From: a virus
Length of the DNA stretch: 48,332 nt
IMG/VR virus record: IMGVR_UViG_3300034198_018550
Span: 1-48,332 of that record
Direction: 5' to 3' (one strand)
Positions 36,101 to 44,750 of this stretch are shown here, piece after piece; the stretch's first letter is position 1, and each line of letters starts with the position of its first letter. The translations under genes were made by a program, and so were the position numbers. The notes beneath the pieces are model-generated. The model was given only the letters and a program-made list of their open reading frames with translations. It ran no database searches and was not told the origin of the DNA.

Positions 36101-39100
36101 TAAGGAGAATGTAAATGTGCCAGTAGATGCAATGGATATAAGTTGCCTTCCATTGTAAAGACTATCTCTAATATTAATTTGATTATTTGATAGTACTGTG
36201 TCATCAATGTTTATTTCTGACTTCTCTGTTGGCAGAGCACTTTCTTGTACTGGATCCAATTTATAGTAAAGTTTTGTTGGAATTTGATCATTAATTAATA
36301 AAGTGATTTTAGCGCCACTATCAATACCAACTCTACCAGATCTCTGAACATTAAAAGTTTTTCCAAGTTCATCTTTGTAGAATGGTTTTGTATAATTTTC
36401 ATCAACATAGAAATTAAATTCAAATGCAGAATATTGTGTTGCTTGATTGATATATGAAAGTGATGAATCAGAAAGGTCAAAGATTAATGAAGAATTTCCA
36501 TATACTGTAATCTGTGGATTGATTAAAGAAATAGTTCCACTAGATGTACTTGCAATTCCAACAATAGATGGTTTTGAACTAACAGAATCATAATAAGTAT
36601 TTGATAATTTGAAAGTGTCAGAATCAACTTTTACAATATAATATATCGCATTATCCTGTAGTCCTTGTGCTGGATTTGTTGATGTATGAATTACTTTATT
36701 TCCACTTTCATATCCATGATTAATTATGGTAATGGAATTTGATAATGTGTTAATTCCAGAAGAAGTGAAAGATTTTGGATTAACCAATAATTTTCTATTG
36801 TAATCACTATATGCAATGGTATAAGTTGTTGATATTGATGGACTTACATCAACATATACATTATTTTCTGATTGCAATCCGTGAGTCTGTGCAGTAGAAA
36901 CTGTCACAAGATTTCTTGTAATAGTTCCTGTAATTGCTTGATAGTTTGTTGTAAAGCTGTGATACTCTCCTGTGCCTATTCCAGTAAACGCCATCAGTGT
37001 TGCGCTTGCAACAGTTGATGCAATACCGACAAAGGTTCCTGTAGTTCCTAATCCAACTCTTACTGTAGATAAACCAATTAAATCATTTGAAATCTTAGCA
37101 ACAAAGACTGCTTGTTGATCGGATAATGTAGTACCAATACCAACACCATTCTCTAATACTACAAGACCGCTTCCATTATTTGGTGAGTATGTTAATTGAT
37201 CACCAGTTTCCAATCCATGATTTCTTATGTAAATTGATTTTGTTGGGATGAATATTTGAGAAATACCAGTTCCTGGATTTGACAGGAAGAGTGTAGATCC
37301 AATACCAACTCCAGATGTTGAACCTAAACCAACAGATTCTGATGGGTTAAAGTAAATTTCTTTATTTTGTTTAAATTCATATGAAGTATTAAACCCAGCA
37401 TTAATGGTGAGTCTTCTGGAATTTTCATACAAAACTGTAGTTACAGAATGAGATGATCCTACAGTACCATCAACACCTCTAATAACTCTAATTCTGGAAT
37501 ATTCTGGTTCTACATTTAATACTCGTACTTTTTCTGTGCCAATACCAAGAATGTCATTTTCTCTTATTCTTGATGGTTCTAAATTACCAGATACTTTAAA
37601 GTAAGTTACTATACCGGTTGAAGCAATTGATCCAATTCCAGATGAAGTTGTTCCTACTCCAGCAACTGCTAAGGTGTTTGTTCCAACTCCTGCTAAATAA
37701 ACTCCACTAATTTTTGAAGAAGTTGTAGAAAGTCCAGATATTGATACAAAATCACCATCTTTAAAATTATGAGGATTGGTGCAAACTAAAGTATAGTTGC
37801 CCTTATCATCAGATGGATAAATTTCTACATTAGTGATTGAACTAGTTGCAACACTAATACTATTAACAGATTTTCCTAAAACTCTTGATACTCTAGCTGA
37901 AGCTCCATTTCCTTGGGTGCCAGTATTATCAAAAACGATCGTATCATTTACTTTATAGTTATTTCCACCAGTAATGATGCCAATGTTTTCAACGCCACCA
38001 GGACGAACTGCAGTAACGTCAGCAGATTGATCTAAGTTATTCGGTATGTTCAAATATTCATATGTTACAGTACCATCAATTAAATTGTAGGAACTTGTAT
38101 TTCTTAGCCAATTTGTTTGATTTAAATCAATATTATCTTGGTTTGATCTATAATCAAAGTTAAACTTATTTGGCAGTGACTTAAATTTGTTTCCAATCAA
38201 GTAAGGGAATGCAGGTCTCTTATATCCAACAAAAGGACCTGAAGAATCTACTGCAGATTCAAAGCTTGCGAAATAAGCATAAGTTCCATTTGGATATTCT
38301 GGTGTTACACAAAATCTTCCATTATTTTCATCAAGAACTGTTTCATCACTAACTTTTGTGTAGGTATAATCTTCTACGAAGAATCCTTCTGGGAAATTAG
38401 AAATAGATGGTCTACCTTCTTTTAGATTTAACTTATATCCAGACTTCAATTGAGTTACTACACCACCCGATCTCGTGGTATATCCATATGGTCCATAAAT
38501 TGGATTTCCATCATACGCCCAACCTATAATTGGTGAGTGATTGAATGCAGAAACTTCTAAGTTATTAACTTTTGGGAGGTCTTTTTCGGAGAAAAGAGTA
38601 TTTCCCTCTTGATCTACAGAATAACTTATCTCTCTAAGTTTTCTTGGTGCATATATGTGAGAATATTGTAACTGATAGTCCTCATTTAATCCCAGAGAGA
38701 TGAATCCATCATCTCCTGTAAAATTGATAAAATTCTTACCAAATAAGTTTATTGTCCATTTTTGTATTTTTGCTCTAAATTCTGCTCCTCTACCTGGGAA
38801 AAGAACTGATATTGAAGTATTCTGTTGAGAATAACCGCCGCCAGATTCTACTACTTTAACTGAAGTTATAAGACCATTATTTAAAACTGGAGTAATAACT
38901 GCTCCAGCACCATCTCCGGTAATGATTAAATCCGGTGGAGAATTATACTTTTTACCTGGATTTAAAACGATTACCTCAGTAATTTTTCCATTTTCTACCA
39001 CAGGTGCAAGTTGAGCATCTTGACCCGAAATCAACGAAATTTGTGGTTGTTTATCTAAGTTAATTATCTCAGAAGAACCATAACCAACACCTTGATTAGA

Positions 39101-42100
39101 AAGATGAATGGAAGATATTGATCCTCTAAAAATTGGTTGAACTCTTGCCTCAAAAGTTTCTGAACCAACTGAAGATATTCCAATTTTACCAGATACTGTT
39201 ACTGTAATATCTTGATAATTGAATGAATGAGTGCCAACCCCAACTGAAATTAGGTCAACATATTGATTTGTTTTATAATAGAAGTCTTGAGATACTGAAC
39301 CAGTCCCTATTTGAGATAATCTAAAATTATTTGCATCAATTCTTGTCAGATAATATTCAGATCCACTTGATAATCCTCCAATAGGCGTTCCTTCTGAAGT
39401 ATATTTTACTATTTCTCCAGAATTATACCCATGGTTTGTAATTGTAATCTGATTATATGAAGTGCTTACTCCAGCAGTTGTACAGGTTCTTTGCTTATTT
39501 TCATATCCAGAACCAGACGAGACTATATTAATTGATGAAAGTACATATTTTTTGTTAATTGATTTAAAGGAATGCTTACCGACACCAGTAGATGTGAGAT
39601 CAACTGCATTAATGCGAGCAATAGCATCTCCCTTTGTTCTATGTAATTTTATAACCTGATCAGTCTCAATGGAAACATAATATACTGAATTTGTTGATAT
39701 TCCACCAACCCCTGCCTGAGAAAATGTTTGGTATAAAACTTCTTCAGCGTCTCTAAACTTATGATAAGTTCCAAACCCAATTGTATTAGAAGTTATATCA
39801 ACCCCTGCATTTGTTGAAGAATCCTCCGAATTAAACAAAACGGAGTGATCTATCAATTTCATGTTTGGAGAAGCAACAGCTCCCGATCCATTTCCTCCAG
39901 ATATTTTAATAGTAGGTGTTTCAATATAATCGAATCCAGAATCCAGAACTCTTATTCTCTGAAGTGATCCAGAAACTGCTGCATAACCAGTTGCACCTAC
40001 TCCAATAGAATCTGATATATTAACTAATGGTGGATTGATTACATCATAATCACTACCAGGTGAAGTAACTTCAATTTCATCTAATTTACCATAGTAAACA
40101 ACATCAGATGACTTATAATTTCTAATTTCAACTCCATTTATTAATATGCCAGTAAATCCTGGATTTGTTTCATTAACAGTTCCATCATCAACTGGTTCTG
40201 AGATTTCTCTAAGAATTTTTTGACTTTGTAATGATTTAAATCTAAAATCATATGGTTGAATAATATTATTTGTTACAGGAGTTTCTCCACTTAAAGAAAC
40301 AAATCTATCATTGTAAAGATCTGTTCTGCTTCTTGCAAGTTTAATTGTGGTAGAATTAACTCTTCTTACAAAATACAGACCTTCATCAAAAAGTGAAGAT
40401 TTTGTTGTAACAACAGTAGTTAATTCTGAACCAACAAAGGTTTGAGTTAATACTTTTTCTGGAATGTAGTAAATTGCATCCCCAGTATAAAATCCATGAT
40501 CTGAATTTGTCGTAATTTTAAATTCAGACCCAGAGAAGGTTCCGGAAAAAGTTATAGATCTATCTGTAGTGTTTAGTGGTTGCCCATCATAGAATGGCAA
40601 AGATGTAGAAGCAACTAATAATTTGTCCTGGTAATTATAAACATTCTGGACATTGGATCCATATGTACTAATTTTTGGATAATTATTTGAAAGAGCCCTC
40701 TGCAAGTTCTTTCTTATACTATAAGAAATAGAGACATTCAATTCACCCTGACCTTTTACTACGAAAGTATCAGATGAAGTAATTTCTATAATTTTTGTTG
40801 TTCTTTCTGCTCCATCTCCAATGATTGTAGCAGAATCTCCAATTCTAAATGGATGATTCTTTGTAAGTTTTACTCTGTAAGTTTTATCAGTATTATCAAT
40901 TAAAGTTAAACTTTCTATTTGGAAAATGGGTGAAATATTTAAAATCCAATTTTTGGATTTGAAATCTGACTTATTTGATCCTAGGGTTTTGATTCTTACT
41001 GTATCATTTGGTGCATAGTAATATGCATTTTGATCATAATTCAGAGAATTCAGAACTGAAAGAATTTTTACTTTTATAGTTTCATCTTGATTGGAAAAAG
41101 ATTGTCCATAAGCATAGGTATTGATGCCAACATTTTCAGCATTGGGAATTGTTCCGGTTATGTTTTCACAACCATAAAACTGTGTTAATGATTTTGATGT
41201 ATAGGATACTATTCCGGAAGAGGAATCACTATAAACTACAGAAAGCTCTCCTGAATTTGGAAAACCAACAGTAGAATCTACATCAAGTATTGTTGATCCA
41301 GAAGAAACTTGATTAATTACTTTTGTTTTTGGATGGATGGAAAATGATCCATAGACTGAACCATCTACATCAAGGTCTCTATCATATCCAGAGTCAATAC
41401 TTAACTTATAGTATGTTTGACCTAATTTAGAAACAATTCTCTCAACTTTTGTTACAGGAGCATATGCTCTGGTAATAGTATTACCATATTCATCTTGGAA
41501 CAATGTTGAATCAGTGAGATCCATAGGATCTCCATCTAAAGCTTCAACAACAAAATCATTTGTTATTCTATACTGACCATTAGATGGAGTAAAGAGAAAA
41601 TCTCTTGGCTTTATGATTTTTACATCTTCGTTATATAAAGCCTTGAATAAAATTTCAAAAGAACGATCTGTACCTCTAGTTAGATAAAAATCTTTAGCTT
41701 GCTTAATAAAAAGATTTTGATTTAATTGAGATGTAAGATCCCTTTCGTTAAGTCCTGGTAGAAACTGATTTTTTGTCTTTGATAGAAATTCCTTTAAGAA
41801 GAGAATACTTAAATTCTCTATTGTTGCTCCAGATGTGTGCTCAGCAGCAGAAGTGGAGCTAAAGACCAATTCTTCTGGATTTGCATCTTGTGTATATGAT
41901 GATATGCCAGAAAATCCTCTAACACATCCTGTAAATGATGAGGAAGTTTTCCCTGTATATGTGATTATTTCATCATTAATTTTTAAAATACCATATGCAT
42001 CAGGAAATCCGCTTGTTCCTGATGGTGATTGTACTAAATCAACCGAAATAGTAGTATCAAACTCTGTAATATCAGAGTTTAAAATAACAGATTCTACAAG

Positions 42101-42286
42101 ATTTGTAGTTTCATCTAACTTAATATACCTATCAATATTCTGAATTAAATCGACAGGAGCTCCTTGAAACTCCTGAGCAATATAATACTGCTTCAGAAAT
42201 TCTGAAATTAATGGAAACTCTTCCCTGATGTAGGCAGGAAGTTGGTTCTGAACGATGTTATTAAGTTTAATTCTCTGTTCTGTCAT
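30179..42286 (-). CDS. 7: Giant gp7-like baseplate wedge protein (4035 aa)
   Basis: This 12.1-kb gene lies between gp6 and gp8, the place of T4 gene 7. Residues about 1-240 resemble the C-terminal part of T4 gp7: FPLISEFLKQYYIAQEF and FYLTRGTDRSFEILFKALYN (T4 FYSTKGIEASYKFLFKVLYN). Unlike T4, this region is at the N-terminus and is followed by about 3800 residues of beta-rich modules. Visible modules include G-x-G-Y-x-x-x-P repeats, NHG-x-x-S/T-G modules, GE-x-I-x-G modules, an YHYH-like domain (about 1215-1370; WAYDGNPIYGPYGY and TPEYPNGTYAYFAS), and three HDG-type domains (about 2610-2880). T4 gp7 has 1032 residues. Wedge membership is inferred from the N-terminal match and position. The rest may be a fibre or adhesin. 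Confidence 0.85.
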   Translation of the reverse strand: MTEQRIKLNNIVQNQLPAYIREEFPLISEFLKQYYIAQEFQGAPVDLIQNIDRYIKLDETTNLVESVILNSDITEFDTTISVDLVQSPSGTSGFPDAYGILKINDEIITYTGKTSSSFTGCVRGFSGISSYTQDANPEELVFSSTSAAEHTSGATIENLSILFLKEFLSKTKNQFLPGLNERDLTSQLNQNLFIKQAKDFYLTRGTDRSFEILFKALYNEDVKIIKPRDFLFTPSNGQYRITNDFVVEALDGDPMDLTDSTLFQDEYGNTITRAYAPVTKVERIVSKLGQTYYKLSIDSGYDRDLDVDGSVYGSFSIHPKTKVINQVSSGSTILDVDSTVGFPNSGELSVVYSDSSSGIVSYTSKSLTQFYGCENITGTIPNAENVGINTYAYGQSFSNQDETIKVKILSVLNSLNYDQNAYYYAPNDTVRIKTLGSNKSDFKSKNWILNISPIFQIESLTLIDNTDKTYRVKLTKNHPFRIGDSATIIGDGAERTTKIIEITSSDTFVVKGQGELNVSISYSIRKNLQRALSNNYPKISTYGSNVQNVYNYQDKLLVASTSLPFYDGQPLNTTDRSITFSGTFSGSEFKITTNSDHGFYTGDAIYYIPEKVLTQTFVGSELTTVVTTKSSLFDEGLYFVRRVNSTTIKLARSRTDLYNDRFVSLSGETPVTNNIIQPYDFRFKSLQSQKILREISEPVDDGTVNETNPGFTGILINGVEIRNYKSSDVVYYGKLDEIEVTSPGSDYDVINPPLVNISDSIGVGATGYAAVSGSLQRIRVLDSGFDYIETPTIKISGGNGSGAVASPNMKLIDHSVLFNSEDSSTNAGVDITSNTIGFGTYHKFRDAEEVLYQTFSQAGVGGISTNSVYYVSIETDQVIKLHRTKGDAIARINAVDLTSTGVGKHSFKSINKKYVLSSINIVSSGSGYENKQRTCTTAGVSTSYNQITITNHGYNSGEIVKYTSEGTPIGGLSSGSEYYLTRIDANNFRLSQIGTGSVSQDFYYKTNQYVDLISVGVGTHSFNYQDITVTVSGKIGISSVGSETFEARVQPIFRGSISSIHLSNQGVGYGSSEIINLDKQPQISLISGQDAQLAPVVENGKITEVIVLNPGKKYNSPPDLIITGDGAGAVITPVLNNGLITSVKVVESGGGYSQQNTSISVLFPGRGAEFRAKIQKWTINLFGKNFINFTGDDGFISLGLNEDYQLQYSHIYAPRKLREISYSVDQEGNTLFSEKDLPKVNNLEVSAFNHSPIIGWAYDGNPIYGPYGYTTRSGGVVTQLKSGYKLNLKEGRPSISNFPEGFFVEDYTYTKVSDETVLDENNGRFCVTPEYPNGTYAYFASFESAVDSSGPFVGYKRPAFPYLIGNKFKSLPNKFNFDYRSNQDNIDLNQTNWLRNTSSYNLIDGTVTYEYLNIPNNLDQSADVTAVRPGGVENIGIITGGNNYKVNDTIVFDNTGTQGNGASARVSRVLGKSVNSISVATSSITNVEIYPSDDKGNYTLVCTNPHNFKDGDFVSISGLSTTSSKISGVYLAGVGTNTLAVAGVGTTSSGIGSIASTGIVTYFKVSGNLEPSRIRENDILGIGTEKVRVLNVEPEYSRIRVIRGVDGTVGSSHSVTTVLYENSRRLTINAGFNTSYEFKQNKEIYFNPSESVGLGSTSGVGIGSTLFLSNPGTGISQIFIPTKSIYIRNHGLETGDQLTYSPNNGSGLVVLENGVGIGTTLSDQQAVFVAKISNDLIGLSTVRVGLGTTGTFVGIASTVASATLMAFTGIGTGEYHSFTTNYQAITGTITRNLVTVSTAQTHGLQSENNVYVDVSPSISTTYTIAYSDYNRKLLVNPKSFTSSGINTLSNSITIINHGYESGNKVIHTSTNPAQGLQDNAIYYIVKVDSDTFKLSNTYYDSVSSKPSIVGIASTSSGTISLINPQITVYGNSSLIFDLSDSSLSYINQATQYSAFEFNFYVDENYTKPFYKDELGKTFNVQRSGRVGIDSGAKITLLINDQIPTKLYYKLDPVQESALPTEKSEINIDDTVLSNNQINIRDSLYNGRQLISIASTGTFTFSLPQTPEISSYTTSNAALSYETDSVDAYGTITNIEIKDKGTNYYSVPGISSIVTGIGSGAILEASSTNIGKISRTKINDIGFDFPADKTLRPSTSLPQIVKIESLTSLRSVGISSFGRGYTSAPKLLVFDGKTNELIDDIDLKYQLGNSKVEILKNTFGISNTKPTLLPIQNSNGVGISSVGFNTTTNDVTVILSVGFSTIGSFPFNVNDRVLIENVSVGVGSTAKGYNSSAYDYQLFTITAVDQNLGGIGSVTYNLTDYISPGEYPGTFDSNNSSGRIIPEKYFPTFNIELQPNDFIQGEVVNSNSSTGIVEDWDNNTGILKISTSQEFKTNEKIIGESSLTEGIASSITSFDSDFILDPFSKVISGWNSNSGFLNDNTQRVQDSFYYQNFSYSIKSKVSFDTWNDAVSALNHSAGFVKFSDYQMESSLADSNRNSLTVGVTTDLTSFEVIGDLISIANLNCVYDFDLVTENSLTQGSTIISDEIIFSSRVLTDYFESFGNRVLSIDDLGSQFNSNPRSTAFSIVNTFNLSNVRAQKYFAYIRDIRFTAQRQLMAITLVHDGTFAYINQYGRTETVYDLGSFDFTISGSDGQLLFYPTRFTVNDYQLAVISYNLDDNLLAVGTTSIGGVVDIQTSSNQAIGVASTTIISIGSTYRSVKALIEITGTGNEYEFDELNIIHDGTDVYFTDYGQITTNPGFFGISGFGTYYPYLSGSDLLVDFIPNVGVAVTINTIQVAISSEGVSGIGTVDLKHAKLEGRTTSISSSVTPGIHTIGSYNDDYDAAYFVVQVSDTTNGRYQMSEVFVVDDYIASSGTGDTYDSEFGIIETVSGLGTIGSRLIGASSGIGTVELVFTPVANIDASVNVYMNALRIQDDTRDEISFNNATIRTGFGFYEGTDRSIKRSFELTHKNDPIFAREFVGGASSIVNISSNTIRIPNHFFVSGESVRYVNPGAGSTMAIGIGTTTFTGIGSTDRLPENVFVVKVNDDSIKLASTAENALKVVPETLDLTSVGIGTSHRFVATNQNAKVLIALDNIIQSPVVSTAVTSNLADHLFTTDDIVKLTGINSIFGSDLLKIGNEIVKVEGVGIGSTNYVRVRRNWLGTPLAGYSTGTLVTKVIGNYNIVDNTLNFVEAPYGNTPLGTSTNPPDERDWTGISTSSSFQGRTFLRSGVVNTTNETYYKNYIFDDISAGFDGDRRDFTLKSNGLDVSGISTENAIILINDVFQGPGISYDYNLVENTGITSITFTGTATSTASDPNTTNLPLGGVIISVGSTEGFGYQPLVAAGGTAIVSGLGTISSISIGNSGSGYRSGVQTSVRVAVQTSSTGVPNLEFIGTATISNGNIVSVAITNPGAGYTSSNPPVVVFDSPLSYDNIALEYSSSSVSGFGTGASISVVVGQGSSVINFEIQNTGKGYGIGEILTVPVGGSTGIPTDPSKPFSEFKVTIQNTFTDEFTGWSIGELQVLDNIEELFDGSTTTFPLRVSGNLVSIRSSRGSKINVQDVLLIFVNDILQVPGKGYTFTGGSIITFSEAPKDGDKCKILFYKGSGDTDVVFRNIIETVKVGDELIVGYDSDSGQTSILQEDPRTVTSVDSTDITSTIPYFGPGNTEDESLLRPVVWCRQTEDKIINEKEIGKDRELYESVINPFAYIINSVGVGSTEIYVNSVRPFFNPQNENDISLTFQNKVKFISQDEKISAAATAVVSAAGTISLVKISTGGLGYSTTPSVSIGGTLQSVGFGTTATATAAISVGGTVSQINLVNAGTGYTTTNPPVVLISPPAFVDEENDVVSYTGDFGVIVGFGTTTISLQPKLIFDLYIPLNSYMRDSSVVGAAVTISGISTGDYFVVSNTNIGSAVTSLSTSGSIVGIGTSFVDNVYYVDSYETILAPTGISSGGVGIGTSIVKRVFVRVTDNFVYSGMSTSGYFGEYSWGKIVISDRTGINSYTAYTSNGVSGITTSMIVQRFEPLKFKNYLN

Positions 42287-42332
42287 TATTATTTTAGTTT
42301 CTTAGTACGATGAACCGAAGCGTTTCCGAAGT

Positions 42333-44318
42333 TTATATATTAGTTATGGTGGTAGAAATAGTCGTACTTCCACTCACGATTTGGGGAGTTGGTCTAACCA
42401 AGGCACCATTCACATAACTTGAAGAAGATATGTAATTTGATGCCGAAGGATCCAATCCGGATGAAATATTATCAACCACCATATCAAAAACACTATTATT
42501 AATATCTAGTTGCAAATATAAATCCTGTAATCCAACTACATCATTTGAACGTGGAGTAGCAGAAATTTCAATGATCGTCTGACCATCTTTAACTTTTCCT
42601 CCAATTACACTGACCGGATTTAAGGTTATAATTCCTCTCTTATAATCAATATTTCCTACGTTTCTTCTTAGAATGGTTGCACTTGTAGAGTTCGCTGATG
42701 GAACAGTAAAGAAGAAAATATTACCAGTTTCTCCGTCCGTGTTTGGTACATCAGAAAGATAAACAGGTTGGGCAATTCCATTTACAAGGAATGCTGATGA
42801 TTTAATGTTATATCCATTAGCACTGTTAATATGGAATTCATTTCCAAACCCAATTTGATACTCTGAGAAGGCATTCAGAACAACTCTGAGGTCCCTTCTC
42901 ATCTGTATTGTCGTAATGTTGGAAGTCACAGACTCATGACTATCATCAATTATTTTTAAAAATTTACTATACTTAAATCTAGCACCATACTTATTCAGTT
43001 CTGTAGAATCTGCATACTTATTTGCATTTGACTGAACTATTGAAGAAACATAGTCAGCATTAGGTGCTAAGTTTGTATTGTAGTATACTTTTGAATTTGA
43101 TTCAATATACAAATATTTCAGATCTAAGATTTCTGGGACTATCCCTGCAACAGAATATTTCTTCAATCTTAACTTGATGTTTTCTTTCGTAAGATTTGGT
43201 AAGAAATCCCCAGTTCTTGGTTTAATGCTGATGAAAACTTTACCATATTGTGGAGGCACCAATTCTTCTCCACCAAACACTGAGATAGACTCTGTTTCTG
43301 GATATATTCTCGCTGGAATCAGAGTTTCGTAATCATCAGCAGTAAGTGCTCTATTCTGGGATGCATAGATTCTTGGTGCATACTTCTTAATAGATTCAAC
43401 GGATTCAATGCTCTCTCCCCCTGTAGCGATCAGTCCAGTGGTTACAGCAGAGATGCCAGAGGTTATTGTCGAAGTAACAGAGTTTCTTGTATAAGTCAGC
43501 CTTCCTGCAAATGAAAACTGACTTACACCATTAGCAGAATCTCCATCAGAAACAATATAATCTGCTGTTATATAATTTCCTTCTTCTAGTGCTTTTCCGA
43601 AAATGTCATCTCCAAAAATTAATTCATATCTTTCATCTTCAATCTCTTGTAAGAAATATACTCTAGAATCAGATAAAACTTGGAATAAACTATCTTGAAG
43701 ACTATACTTAGTGCCTGTAGTAGAATCTTCGTTGCTTTTTACAACTACGCTGATAAGAGCAGTATCTATTCCAGAGTTTGGAAGAATGAATCTTTGATTT
43801 GGTATTCTTGAACTATATGTAAAGTTAGATGAAAGTAATGATCCTTGGTAAACAGAAATATCATTAAAACTAGCAATTCCATCTATAACAGGAACACTAA
43901 TGTCCTCTAAAATGGAAAATACAAATGACTGGCCACCAAAACTACCTGATGAAGTTACTACAGGACCTTTCTTAAGTGTAATTGTTGATGGTAATGGACT
44001 AATATTGAAAACAGTAGCATCTACAAAGAAACTAATAGATGCGGTTGCTGCTTTTCTTGATCTAGGAATATATCCAATGTTTCTTGCAAGTGCAACTACA
44101 TTCTCTCTGAGCGTCGCACTATCAATAAAAACCTCATTTGCAACCATGTTTGCATTATATGAGGTAATATAGGTATTATATGCCAAAACATCAAGTATCG
44201 TTGAGAGGTTAGATCCCTCAAAATCATAATCAGTAAAGTTAGAATTCGCTTTTAAGTAGTCTCTGAGCGTTGTCTTAACCTGGTTGAAATCCAGGTTAGC
44301 GAAGTTTGCTAATGGCAT
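42333..44318 (-). CDS. 6: Baseplate wedge protein gp6
   Basis: The 661-residue protein has almost exactly the length of T4 gp6 (660). Its N-terminal region FEGSNLSTILDVLAYNTYIT, then NMVANEVFIDSATLRENVVA, matches the T4 LAYNTHYNAIYANFIANEMF region. gp6 forms the iris-like ring of the baseplate and triggers sheath contraction with gp25 and gp53. The C-terminus is Ser/Thr-rich with a repeated strand pattern. The start lies 2 bases after the gp25 stop. gp6 followed by a gp7-like gene and gp8 is the T4 wedge order. Confidence 0.95.
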   Translation of the reverse strand: MPLANFANLDFNQVKTTLRDYLKANSNFTDYDFEGSNLSTILDVLAYNTYITSYNANMVANEVFIDSATLRENVVALARNIGYIPRSRKAATASISFFVDATVFNISPLPSTITLKKGPVVTSSGSFGGQSFVFSILEDISVPVIDGIASFNDISVYQGSLLSSNFTYSSRIPNQRFILPNSGIDTALISVVVKSNEDSTTGTKYSLQDSLFQVLSDSRVYFLQEIEDERYELIFGDDIFGKALEEGNYITADYIVSDGDSANGVSQFSFAGRLTYTRNSVTSTITSGISAVTTGLIATGGESIESVESIKKYAPRIYASQNRALTADDYETLIPARIYPETESISVFGGEELVPPQYGKVFISIKPRTGDFLPNLTKENIKLRLKKYSVAGIVPEILDLKYLYIESNSKVYYNTNLAPNADYVSSIVQSNANKYADSTELNKYGARFKYSKFLKIIDDSHESVTSNITTIQMRRDLRVVLNAFSEYQIGFGNEFHINSANGYNIKSSAFLVNGIAQPVYLSDVPNTDGETGNIFFFTVPSANSTSATILRRNVGNIDYKRGIITLNPVSVIGGKVKDGQTIIEISATPRSNDVVGLQDLYLQLDINNSVFDMVVDNISSGLDPSASNYISSSSYVNGALVRPTPQIVSGSTTISTTITNI

Positions 44319-44320
44319 TT

Positions 44321-44722
44321 TTACCTAGATGGTTGCAAAACAAATTGTAATTCTTGTATAGGAACGTCAGCACCGATAATTTCATATACAATAACAACAT
44401 CATATGCATTATTATCAAAATCTGGATATGAATCTACAGAAATCAATCTCACTCTTGGTTCGTAATTATTGATTGATTGTCTAATTTCATCTGTAATGAT
44501 TGAAGCAGAAATGTCGTCAACGTTCTCAAATAACGTTCTAGAGATTCTAGACCCGAAATCTTCATCAAAAAACTTTTCTCCAGGAAGGGTAAAGACAATA
44601 TTTCTTACTGAACGAGCAATCGCATTCTCATTCTTAAGCGCAATTAGATCATTATTCAGAGGATTAGTCTGAAAAGTCATACTAATGTCTTTGAAACCTT
44701 GACTTACCCTTTCTAGAGGCAT
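44321..44722 (-). CDS. 25: Baseplate wedge protein gp25
   Basis: The 133-residue protein matches the gp25/gpW lysozyme-like family (T4 gp25 is 132 residues). Characteristic parts are NIVFTLPGEKFFDEDFGSRI and the C-terminal VIVYEIIGADVPIQELQFVL. gp25 forms part of the inner baseplate and nucleates the sheath. Despite its family name it has no demonstrated enzymatic role in T4. A late-type element at 44743-44750 lies just upstream and gp6 follows at once, so the wedge module 25-6-7-8 is one transcription unit. Confidence 0.95.
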   Translation of the reverse strand: MPLERVSQGFKDISMTFQTNPLNNDLIALKNENAIARSVRNIVFTLPGEKFFDEDFGSRISRTLFENVDDISASIITDEIRQSINNYEPRVRLISVDSYPDFDNNAYDVVIVYEIIGADVPIQELQFVLQPSR

Positions 44723-44742
44723 TGAATATTATAATTCTAACT

Positions 44743-44750
44743 TATTTATT
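44743..44750 (-). promoter_or_regulatory. Late-promoter-like element before gp25
   Basis: The minus strand reads AATAAATA 21-28 bases before the gp25 ATG. The preceding TAA stop codon (44749-44751) shares two bases with it, the same arrangement as at gp19/gp20. Confidence 0.5.

Noticed and set aside
38170-38640. Enzymatic or copper-binding function for the YHYH-like domain
   Set aside because: The motif that names the family is absent, so only a structural resemblance is claimed.
41835-42143. Plus-strand open frame of 102 residues opposite the gp7-like N-terminus
   Set aside because: It lies opposite the region that matches T4 gp7 and has no support of its own.
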